DNA of 64,000 bases from Ardenticatenaceae bacterium (GTDB lineage Bacteria > Chloroflexota > Anaerolineae > Promineifilales > Promineifilaceae): NCBI GenBank assembly GCA_020634415.1, contig JACKBT010000003.1, positions 1 through 64,000 of the forward strand, given 5' to 3'. The translations under genes and the position numbers were made by a program. Under the pieces are notes generated by a model. That model saw only the letters and a list, made by a program, of their open reading frames with translations. It did not search any database and was not told the origin of the DNA. Shown in pieces: positions 32,968 to 40,386 of this stretch. Position 1 is the stretch's first letter. Each line of letters opens with the position of its first letter.

Positions 32968-33567
32968 TCAGGCAGCCCGTGATAAAGCCTGGCCTGTCTC
33001 GGCGGCCGCTTGGGTTTGGGCATCAAGCTGCAAACCGAGGCCATCAGCCAGGCGAGTGAGATAGTTGAAAATGCCTACGATGTGCGCCACTTCCAGGCAA
33101 GCTTCATCGTCAAACCCCAAATCGCGCAGGGGCTGCCAGTCGGCTTCGACCATGCGCGTGGGGGTGGCACTTAATTTTTCGGCCAGGGCACAAAGGGCAA
33201 ATTCGCGGGCGGATAGGGTGCTCAGGCTGCGCCAGCGTCTTTCTTTGATGGCGGTGACCAGTTCGTGGTTGTTGTCCTCGACCCGGAGGAACTCTGTGTG
33301 GGATTGGGTTCAGTAGTGGCAGTCTTGGGCGGCGGCGGCGACGGCGGCGACCATTTCCCGCTCGGTGCGGCTGAGGTGGCCGGGGGCAAACATGATTTGC
33401 CCGAAGAGGCGCAGGAAGGCACGGCCGATTGTCCCATGCGCCAGCAGCAACCGTTCCATGCCGGTGAGAAAACCAAAGTCGTAGGGGTTGTGGAGGGTAG
33501 ACGGCCGTTCCGCCCGCAGCTCCGCTTCACGGGGCATCTGCACCCAGGCTTCTGGCAACTCTGTCAT
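32968..33567 (-). CDS. AhpD-like (carboxymuconolactone decarboxylase family) selenoprotein with in-frame UGA (CxxU)
   Basis: Reading through one TGA (33310-33312, minus strand) gives a 199-residue protein with unbroken frame on both sides. The family active site CxxCxxxH appears as C83-H-Y-U86-T-Q-S-H90 (DCHY-U-TQSH), so UGA stands exactly at the second redox cysteine. The rest, MVAAVAAAAQ before and LVTAIKERRWRSL, REFALCALAEKLS and HIVGIFNYLTRLADG after, is typical of AhpD-like peroxidase-related proteins. A 16-nt hairpin with GGU in its loop follows the UGA. The ATG overlaps the stop of the upstream HD gene (ATGA), and the membrane gene begins 4 bp later. AhpD-like selenoproteins are known from marine metagenomes. 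A nonsense mutation is the alternative. Confidence 0.85.
33275..33290 (-). promoter_or_regulatory. Candidate bacterial SECIS element
   Basis: On the mRNA strand UCCUC-CGGGUC-GAGGA forms a 5-bp stem with a 6-nt loop holding GGU. The GU begins 27 nt after the UGA, within the 16-37 nt range known for bacterial SECIS elements. It is inside the coding region, as SelB-dependent elements in bacteria must be. Confidence 0.7.
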
Positions 33568-34232
33568 GGTTCACTTCCAGCCAACAATTGTTTCATTTCG
33601 CGCTGGATATTTTGGCGGGCGGCCTCTTCGCATTGAGCGTACATGACATCCGTGCGGAAAATTCGCTCCCGATCCAGAAAGCTTTGCAACACTTGGGCAC
33701 GGCCGTTGCGATACGCCTCATCTGGCACAAACCCATACTCCTGGCGGATAGCCCCGGCATATTGATCATACACCGCTTCAGCCGCAGCCAGCGTCGCCAA
33801 ATCCGCATCGAGCAGCACATGAAAATTGGGATCATCGGGGGCGACCGCATTCAACTGTGTGGCACATATTAGCTGCTGAACCAGGTCAATGGCCGCTGCA
33901 GGCACATGTAGGGTGGCTAATGTTTGCGCGGCATAAGCGGCACTTTGTTGTTCGTTGCTGGGCTGGCCTGCGCCTAACTGCATGTGGTAAACGACATCAT
34001 GAAACCAGGCTGCCAGTTGCACGGCCGTATAATCCCCCACACACGCCTGTAAACTGTCTACTACCTGCAAAACATTCTGGATGTGTGAGAGGTTGTGGTA
34101 AAAACGGCCGTCCTCCCCATAACACAGCACCAAATCGGCAAACACCCGCTCAGCCACCGCATCCTCCACCGCAAATGGCCCTAAAACCTGCCGCCACTTA
34201 GCCCACAACCCGTTCATATTAACATTCATCAT
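33564..34232 (-). CDS. HD-superfamily metal-dependent phosphohydrolase
   Basis: The 222-residue protein has the HD pattern YHNLSHIQNVL (first His), AAWFHDVVYH (HD pair) and LLDADLATL (last Asp), as in COG4339-type predicted phosphohydrolases. These usually act on nucleotides or related phosphates in the cytoplasm; the substrate is unknown. It is the first gene of an operon with the AhpD-like selenoprotein, sharing an ATGA overlap with it. The start ATG at 34232 is followed by a second ATG one codon later; no strong ribosome site is evident. Confidence 0.85.
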   Translation of the reverse strand: MMNVNMNGLWAKWRQVLGPFAVEDAVAERVFADLVLCYGEDGRFYHNLSHIQNVLQVVDSLQACVGDYTAVQLAAWFHDVVYHMQLGAGQPSNEQQSAAYAAQTLATLHVPAAAIDLVQQLICATQLNAVAPDDPNFHVLLDADLATLAAAEAVYDQYAGAIRQEYGFVPDEAYRNGRAQVLQSFLDRERIFRTDVMYAQCEEAARQNIQREMKQLLAGSEP

Positions 34233-34248
34233 TAGAACCCAAATAGAG

Positions 34249-34307
34249 GGGATTGGAGGCTAGAGACTAGAGACTAACCAGTCTCCAGTCTCCAATCTCT
34301 AGTCTCA
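34249..34307. repeat. Intergenic palindrome, family A
   Basis: GATTGGAGGCTAGAGACTAG words are mirrored as CCAGTCTCCAGTCTCCAATC words, between two minus-strand genes (kinase upstream, HD phosphohydrolase operon downstream). Confidence 0.9.
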
Positions 34308-34335
34308 GTTCCGTAGATTATCTAATCTTCATACC

Positions 34336-37300
34336 TTAAGGCGAACAGTTAATATTACTCACATCGCCCCACGTGTTGGCGTTGATAGAATCGGCCGCCT
34401 CCGGCCAGGTAGCCAGGGAGCCGGTAAACAAAACCTGCACCATCATGCCAAAAGAAATCGGCGATAAGGCTCCCATCTCCGCGCCATTGATTTGCATTTC
34501 GATCACCCATTGGGTATTCGATTCACTTAGAACGGCCGTCCAGTTGCCGCTGCTATAACTCCCATCCCAATTTTGCGAATCTGTGTTGCTGCCAATGCCG
34601 GCCCAGACTTCCTGTGTGCCATCACGCCCCACCTGGAAAAAGCGATCGGCCGTATCAGGATCACCGCCATTATTGGTCGTATCAAAATACAGCCGCAAAG
34701 AATCACCCACATCCTGCGTGTCATCATTAATCAAAAACGCCAGATACAGATTGTCCACATCCCGTGTAAAGTAAACCTCCACGCGATCCGCCGGATCATC
34801 CGGCGAAGCAAACTGCACCAACGTCACCGGCCACTCGGTCAATTGGAAAATGCCGTCAATAGTGGGCGGGATGGTGACACAGCTAATGGGAATGGGTGTG
34901 CTGGTTGCCGTCGGTTCGGGGGTGAAGGTGGCGGTGGGCAGCGGCGTTTCGGTGGGTGTGGGTGTGTCGGTGGGAACGGCCGTAAACGTGGCCGTAGCCG
35001 ATGGCGGCGGCGTAGTCGTCACCGTCGGCGTGTCGCTGGGCGGCGGTGTTTGCGTGGGCGTAGCTGTGGGGCCGGGCGTGTCGGTGGGCGCGGTGGTCGC
35101 CGTCGGGCCGGGTGTATCTGTGGGCGCGGTAGTGGCCGTGGGGCCAGCCGTAGGCACAGGCGTTGCGCGTGGGTCACTGCCTGTGGTCACTTCCACACCA
35201 TCCGGTATACCATCACCATCTGTGTCGGCCTTCGTCGGGTCTGTGCCATACAGATTAACTTCCTCACCATCGCTCAAGAAATCGCCATCTGTATCGCGGT
35301 TCGTGGGATTGGTTCCCAAATCTAAGGCTTCCTGACCATCCAGCAAGCCATCGCCATCGCTGTCGGGGTTATTGGGGTCGGTGCGAGTCACAACTTCCTG
35401 ATCGTTACTCAAGCCATCATTGTCCGTGTCATCGGCACTAACGGCGGGCGTGGCGGTGATGGTAGCAGCGGTAATGGTTTGGTCCACAGCGATAACGGCC
35501 GTTTGCGTCGCCGCCACCGCCAACAAATCAGGCGTAGCCGTACTGCCCCCACCAAAAAACCGATCCCGATTCATGATCAAAGCAAACAACAACATCACAC
35601 AGGCAAAAGTTGCCACACCCACACCACCATACAGCGCCCACAACGGAATCGCTGCCCCGGCACGGGCTTCACCAGTCAGCGTTTGCCGTCCCCCCGCCGA
35701 AGAAAGAACCTCCACTTCAAACGGATACACCTCACCACTGCCGCCAAACAGAGTCGGGTTACGAGCCTCCAAACCCAACTCCACCTGGCTAATCTGCCCC
35801 GACTCCAACCGAATGCGCCCCTTTTCCCCCTGAAAACGAATCGCATTCAGCCGCTCACGAGCCACCAAGCTAAATTCAGCGGCAACATTACCCGTATTTT
35901 GAATCGTCACCAGCACATTACCCGGCATCCGCACCTGCTCCCCATCCAGACGAGCCTCAAAGGCCACAAATGAGCCAATCTCCAGTGTGGCTGTTGCCCC
36001 CACCTTCATCTCTGGTTGGTGCTGTGCCACCAGTTGCAGCCGAAACCGCTGGCGGCCCGTAGGCGTGCTGCGATGGCGGGTGGGACGAACAATCACACTC
36101 AACTGCACCGTCTCACCAGCCGGCAAATCCACAAAATCTGGTGTCGTCACCCAGCCCGCTGGTAAACCTTGCACCCGAATACTCACCCTATCATCATGCG
36201 TTCCCCGATTCACAACCTCGGCCCGAACTTCCACCCGCTGGCCTGGCTCAACTGGAATATGTTCGTCTATCAAGAACATAGCCATTGTCTCTTCAGGCGG
36301 CGGTGTGTGCTGGGCCGTAATTTCTTGCGAAGGCTGCGAGGGTGGCGGCGGGGGCGGCGAAGTGGGGCCAACCGAAGCGGGGGTGGGATCATCAAATTGG
36401 TTGGTGGCAATTTCTGGCCCGATTAAGGTTAATTCATATGGCCCAATGCGGATGCGTGAGCCGGGTAAAACCGGTGTGGCGCTTTCAATGCGTAAGCGGT
36501 GTTCGTTCAGCCAGGTGCCATTCACGCCGCCTAAATCCACAATTTCCCAGCCCAGCAGGGTGGCCTGCAAGCGGGCATGTAGGCGGGATACGCCCTCTGT
36601 AGGCAGCACAATGTCATTTTCGGCGTTGCGCCCGATGGTGATGACGGAGCGCGACAGCGGCACGGAGATGGCGGGATGACCGGGCGTTTCAATCTGTAGT
36701 TCATAACCAGGCGGTGGTTCGCTCACCTGCTGCAAAATGTCCATTTCCTGGCGTGTTAGCACACGGGTCGGTGCGCCTTCTAGGGCGACAATGGCACTGC
36801 GTAAGGCGGTGGCGAGTTCGTTGCCATCGGCGTACCGCTCTTCGGGGGCTTTGGCCAGGGTTTTGTTGAGGATATTGTCAATGATGGGCGGCACATCACC
36901 GCGCAGTTCGCGGGCGGATTGGGGCATTAGCTCTTTGCGGTGGGCGGCGATGGCTTCGGAGAGGGAGTGGAAGGTGAAGGGAAGTTGGTTGGTGACGAGT
37001 TCGTAGAGAACCACGCCGAGGCCGTAGAGGTCGGAACGGCCGTCTATATTGCGTCCCTCACACTGTTCCGGCGACATATAGGTGGGTGTGCCCAACGTTG
37101 TGCCGCTGCGCGTCATTTGTGTACCCTCTTGCAGCTTCACCAGACCAAAATCTGTGAGTAACGCCCGAATAGGAACTTCGTTGCTTTGCGCGGGGGAACT
37201 GAGCCGCTTGAGGATGATGTTGCCTGGTTTAATATCGCGGTGGACGATGCCGCGCTGATGGGCATAGTGCAGGGCTTCGGCGATCTGGGCCGCAATTTGC

Positions 37301-37653
37301 AAACTTTGGCTAAGGGGGAGGAACTTCTGCATTTTTTGCAGACGGCGTAAATGTTCGCGCAAACTACCGCCGTCAACATACTCCATCGCAATGAATAAAC
37401 CTTGTTCGGAGTTGCCAAAGTCGTAGATTTTGACGACAGAGGGGTGATCGAGTTGAGCGGCCGTTTTGGCTTCCTGAATCAATCGCTGCTGAAATTCTGG
37501 CTGGCGGGCGAAATGGGCGTGCATCAGCTTGATGGCCACAGGTCTATCCAAGTTCAGGTCGTGCGCCCGATAGACAGTCCCCATGCCACCATCACCCAAC
37601 AAAGACTCAAGCCGATACCGATTATTAATGGTGTGACCGACGAGCGTGGTCAT
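34336..37653 (-). CDS. Ser/Thr protein kinase with FHA, Ig-like, TM, TSP3 and CBM9-like domains
   Basis: The 1105-residue protein is a transmembrane kinase. Kinase core 13-285: GDGGMG loop 20-25, K42, HRD 138-140 with N145, DFG 168-170. FHA domain 320-412: GR 341-342, S356, H359 and NGT 378-380. Two Ig/CARDB-like beta domains (455-665) follow, then one helix (about 670-693). The outer part holds four TSP3-like calcium repeats (DTDNDG, DSDGDG, DTDGD, DTDGDG; 741-828), a Thr/Pro stalk (830-925) and a CBM9/DOMON-like end (IPPTIDGIFQLTEWP). Orientation inside-out is inferred from kinase location. It could couple surface polysaccharide or Ca2+ sensing to cytoplasmic phosphorylation. Confidence 0.93.
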   Translation of the reverse strand: MTTLVGHTINNRYRLESLLGDGGMGTVYRAHDLNLDRPVAIKLMHAHFARQPEFQQRLIQEAKTAAQLDHPSVVKIYDFGNSEQGLFIAMEYVDGGSLREHLRRLQKMQKFLPLSQSLQIAAQIAEALHYAHQRGIVHRDIKPGNIILKRLSSPAQSNEVPIRALLTDFGLVKLQEGTQMTRSGTTLGTPTYMSPEQCEGRNIDGRSDLYGLGVVLYELVTNQLPFTFHSLSEAIAAHRKELMPQSARELRGDVPPIIDNILNKTLAKAPEERYADGNELATALRSAIVALEGAPTRVLTRQEMDILQQVSEPPPGYELQIETPGHPAISVPLSRSVITIGRNAENDIVLPTEGVSRLHARLQATLLGWEIVDLGGVNGTWLNEHRLRIESATPVLPGSRIRIGPYELTLIGPEIATNQFDDPTPASVGPTSPPPPPPSQPSQEITAQHTPPPEETMAMFLIDEHIPVEPGQRVEVRAEVVNRGTHDDRVSIRVQGLPAGWVTTPDFVDLPAGETVQLSVIVRPTRHRSTPTGRQRFRLQLVAQHQPEMKVGATATLEIGSFVAFEARLDGEQVRMPGNVLVTIQNTGNVAAEFSLVARERLNAIRFQGEKGRIRLESGQISQVELGLEARNPTLFGGSGEVYPFEVEVLSSAGGRQTLTGEARAGAAIPLWALYGGVGVATFACVMLLFALIMNRDRFFGGGSTATPDLLAVAATQTAVIAVDQTITAATITATPAVSADDTDNDGLSNDQEVVTRTDPNNPDSDGDGLLDGQEALDLGTNPTNRDTDGDFLSDGEEVNLYGTDPTKADTDGDGIPDGVEVTTGSDPRATPVPTAGPTATTAPTDTPGPTATTAPTDTPGPTATPTQTPPPSDTPTVTTTPPPSATATFTAVPTDTPTPTETPLPTATFTPEPTATSTPIPISCVTIPPTIDGIFQLTEWPVTLVQFASPDDPADRVEVYFTRDVDNLYLAFLINDDTQDVGDSLRLYFDTTNNGGDPDTADRFFQVGRDGTQEVWAGIGSNTDSQNWDGSYSSGNWTAVLSESNTQWVIEMQINGAEMGALSPISFGMMVQVLFTGSLATWPEAADSINANTWGDVSNINCSP

Positions 37654-37715
37654 AGCCTACCTCCACTACAAAACATAATGTTAAATTATACCTGTCATTT
37701 GCTAAACTCCAATCT

Positions 37716-38765
37716 CTACAATTTCGATGGCATCTTGCTTAATCCGCGCAAAATCCGCCCTGGCAACTGTGGGCCTTCATAGATAAGGCTAGTGTAGAGT
37801 TGAACGAGGGAGGCCCCGGCATCGAGTTTGGCTTGAACATCATCGGCCGTTTGCACCCCGCCCACGCCAATGATGGGTAAACGGCCGTTCATCTGCCGCT
37901 GAATGTAGGCAATAATCTCTGTGCTGCGCTGGCGCAACGGCCGTCCACTCAACCCACCTGGCTGGTCTCGATTGCCATCCACCAACCCATCGCGGCTGAG
38001 GGTGGTATTGGTGGCAATGATGCCGCTGATCTGGTTATCTTGAACGGCCGTTAAGATTTCATCCAGTTCCGGCCAGGTAAGATCAGGAGCGATTTTGACC
38101 AGTAACGGCCGTTGCCACACCGCTTGTGCCTGCGCCAACCGCCCATTCTCCTGCCGCAGCACTGCCAACAAATGGCCCAAATAGTTACCCCCCTGCAATT
38201 CCCGCAAACCCGGCGTATTAGGCGAACTGATGTTAACGGCCAAATAGTCAGCATAAGGATACACAGCCTGCATCACCGTCACATAATCCTGAGCAGCCTC
38301 CACCAAAGGTGTTTCTTTCTGTTTGCCCAGACTCACACCCAATACAAAGTCTCGGTTCTGTAACTGTTGCAGGCAGGAAACGGCCGTTGTCACCCCGCCA
38401 TTCGGGAAACCCATACGATTGATCAGAGCTTCGTCCGCCTTCAGCCGAAAAATGCGCGGGTGAGGGTTGCCCATTTGCGGGCGAGGTGTCAGCGTCCCTA
38501 CCTCCACATGCCCAAACCCCAGCAAAGCCAGCCCTGCGGCCACCCGCACATCCTTATCAAACCCAGCCGCCATCCCCAGCACATGGGGAAAGCGCAAGCC
38601 AAACAGTGCCACCGGCTGGGGGGGCAATGGCCCGGCCAGCAGCCGCAGCCCCGCCCGCCCCACCGCCGACTGCTGCGCCCAGGCTAACAGCGATAAAGTA
38701 CGCTCATGTACCCCCTCCGCCTCCATTCGACTTAACCAAGGAAAAACCAATTTCTTATACATCAT
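37716..38765 (-). CDS. pyrD: Dihydroorotate dehydrogenase (quinone), class 2
   Basis: The 349-residue protein is a class 2 DHODH: N-terminal membrane-binding helices, then FGLRFPHVLGMAAGFDKD, VEVGTLTPRPQMGNPHPR, NRMGFPNGG, NISSPNTPGLRELQ with the catalytic Ser, and the FMN-phosphate loop PIIGVGGVQTADDV. It oxidises dihydroorotate to orotate in pyrimidine synthesis, passing electrons to the quinone pool at the membrane. Other pyr genes are absent here. It is divergent from ruvB and convergent with nothing on its downstream side; the kinase gene follows it in the same direction after 60 bp. Confidence 0.95.
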   Translation of the reverse strand: MMYKKLVFPWLSRMEAEGVHERTLSLLAWAQQSAVGRAGLRLLAGPLPPQPVALFGLRFPHVLGMAAGFDKDVRVAAGLALLGFGHVEVGTLTPRPQMGNPHPRIFRLKADEALINRMGFPNGGVTTAVSCLQQLQNRDFVLGVSLGKQKETPLVEAAQDYVTVMQAVYPYADYLAVNISSPNTPGLRELQGGNYLGHLLAVLRQENGRLAQAQAVWQRPLLVKIAPDLTWPELDEILTAVQDNQISGIIATNTTLSRDGLVDGNRDQPGGLSGRPLRQRSTEIIAYIQRQMNGRLPIIGVGGVQTADDVQAKLDAGASLVQLYTSLIYEGPQLPGRILRGLSKMPSKL

Positions 38766-38861
38766 TCACTCCATACATAACCTGCCACCTGCCCCAATTA
38801 CGCATCATCCCTCACTTGTCGTATAATCCCGTATAACTACGTTACAGGCAACGAATAATTT

Positions 38862-39896
38862 ATGAGTGATGAATCTACCCGACCTATTTCGCCACAGCGG
38901 CAAACGGCCGATAAAGGGCTAGACGGTCTCATCCGACCCCAACAGTTGGCGGAATTCACGGGACAAGAAAAGCTAAAAACCAATCTCGCCATCCTCATTG
39001 AGGCCGCCAAAGCCCGGCAAGAGCCGTTGGATCATGTTTTGTTTCACGGCCCGCCTGGGTTGGGCAAAACCACCCTGGCCCATGTCGTCGCCAACGAGAT
39101 GAACGTCAACATCCGCATTACCGCTGGCCCCGCCATTGAACGCGCTGGCGATTTAGCCGCCATCCTCACCAATCTGCGAGCCGGCGATATTTTGTTTATT
39201 GATGAAATTCACCGTCTGGGCCGGGCTGTCGAGGAAATTTTGTATCCTGCGATGGAGGATTTTGTCCTGGACATTGTGGTAGGTAAAGGGCCGGGGGCCA
39301 AAAATGTGCGCCTCAAGCTGCCCAAATTCACAGTTGTAGGAGCCACCACACGGCTGGCCCTCATCACTGCGCCGCTCCGTGCCCGCTTTGGCGCGTCGTA
39401 CCGCATGGATTTTTACGAGTTGGAAGCAGTGGAATCTATTGTGACGCGAGGGGCCAAGATTTTGCAGGTACCGATTGAGTCAGCCGGAGCCACAGAGATT
39501 GCGCGGCGGTCACGGGGCACGCCTCGTGTGGCCCTGCGCCTGCTGCGTCGGGTTCGAGATTATGCTCAGGTGCGGGCTGAGGGGGAGATTACGAAGGAAA
39601 CGGCCGTTGAAGCCCTCAACCTGCTGGAGATAGATTCACTTGGTCTGGATGACCTGGATCGGCGCGTGCTGCTGGCCATCATCGAAAAATTTGGCGGCGG
39701 GCCAGTCGGCCTAGACACCATCGCCGCCTCCATCAGCGAAGAGGCCGACACCATCATGGATGTGGTCGAACCATACCTGCTGCAACTCGGCTTTTTGGAG
39801 CGCACCCCGCGTGGCCGGGCAGCCACGCCCCACGCCTACAAACACCTCAATTTTGCCCCGCCAGCTCCCCCCGCAGCCCAACCAAGATTGCTCTAA
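38862..39896 (+). CDS. ruvB: Holliday junction branch migration helicase RuvB
   Basis: The 344-residue protein has the RuvB N-terminus ([18 protein letters not shown]), Walker [14 protein letters not shown], Walker [12 protein letters not shown], sensor 1 [15 protein letters not shown] with the arginine finger, and the C-terminal winged helix ([17 protein letters not shown] and [16 protein letters not shown]). RuvB hexamers drive branch migration with RuvA and RuvC. No ruvA or ruvC is next to it. A TATAAT lies at 38822-38827, 34 bp upstream of the ATG, without a convincing -35. Octamer variant at 38904 encodes TAD. Confidence 0.96.
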   Translation: MSDESTRPISPQRQTADKGLDGLIRPQQLAEFTGQEKLKTNLAILIEAAKARQEPLDHVLFHGPPGLGKTTLAHVVANEMNVNIRITAGPAIERAGDLAAILTNLRAGDILFIDEIHRLGRAVEEILYPAMEDFVLDIVVGKGPGAKNVRLKLPKFTVVGATTRLALITAPLRARFGASYRMDFYELEAVESIVTRGAKILQVPIESAGATEIARRSRGTPRVALRLLRRVRDYAQVRAEGEITKETAVEALNLLEIDSLGLDDLDRRVLLAIIEKFGGGPVGLDTIAASISEEADTIMDVVEPYLLQLGFLERTPRGRAATPHAYKHLNFAPPAPPAAQPRLL

Positions 39897-40002
39897 TCTT
39901 GGTCATGAAAGATTTCTTAAAAACAGCCTACGACTCCCCTACGGAATTTGAACAAGGACTAATGTAACTGGTTTGGTAAGGATTTTGGGTTAATTTAGAG
40001 GC

Positions 40003-40215
40003 ATGACCACAAAAACCCACACCTACTTAGTCAACGGTTCGTATCAAGTAAAACATGTCAATGGATTAGAGAGTACAAAGGAAAACGGCCGTCATCTGGT
40101 GCAGGCCGATTCCGAATTAAAAGCCATCATGGCGGCAGCCCGCGAATTCACCGCAGGTCAAAACCTAGCCATGTTTACCTGGCTAAAAGTCAAAGCAGAA
40201 CGCATAGATAATTGA
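40003..40215 (+). CDS. Small conserved-looking protein, function unknown
   Basis: The 70-residue soluble protein (MTTKTHTYLVNGSY) has no recognised domain. Its start has only a weak GAGG 4 bp upstream, but a strong terminator 8 bp after the stop supports a real gene. The first half is beta-like and the second half predicted helix (ELKAIMAAAREFTAGQ). It carries an ACGGCCGT copy read as NGR. It lies between ruvB and a lipoprotein gene. Confidence 0.6.
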   Translation: MTTKTHTYLVNGSYQVKHVNGLESTKENGRHLVQADSELKAIMAAAREFTAGQNLAMFTWLKVKAERIDN

Positions 40216-40222
40216 TAAAATG

Positions 40223-40260
40223 TAAAACGGCAAACGTCCTGAAGGACGTTTGCCGTTTTA
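40223..40260 (+). terminator. Rho-independent terminator
   Basis: Arms AAAACGGCAAACGTCC (40224-40239) and GGACGTTTGCCGTTTT (40244-40259) are exact reverse complements with a TGAA loop, followed by T-rich sequence. It ends the small gene at 40003-40215. Confidence 0.9.
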
Positions 40261-40280
40261 TGAATCTTTCCCCACCCAAT

Positions 40281-40310
40281 TTGTCCCCCATACAACCATC
40301 CTAGTATAAT
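40281..40310 (+). promoter_or_regulatory. Probable sigma-70 promoter
   Basis: TTGTCC (40281-40286) and TATAAT (40305-40310) are 18 bp apart, 77 bp before the lipoprotein ATG. It follows directly after a terminator, so a new transcript starts here. Confidence 0.55.
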
Positions 40311-40386
40311 GCTGCCATCATCAGTTGCGTCTAGTGCGGATCTATCTGCATTAGTCGCATGTCCCCTTACAGGAGTGAGAAGAACG

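Noticed and set aside
33310..33312. TGA read as tryptophan by a variant genetic code
   Set aside because: Many genes in the window end in TGA at family-typical lengths, including coupled ATGA and TGATG overlaps, so TGA is a normal stop here; only the Cys-site TGA is in frame inside a conserved motif.
33222..33530. A frameshift as explanation of the broken AhpD-like gene
   Set aside because: Both halves are in the same frame; only the single codon differs. The +1 frame gives unrelated Ser/Pro-rich sequence.
34850..35335. A Val/Gly-rich plus-strand frame opposite the kinase stalk
   Set aside because: It mirrors the Thr/Pro codons of the real minus-strand gene; no independent support.
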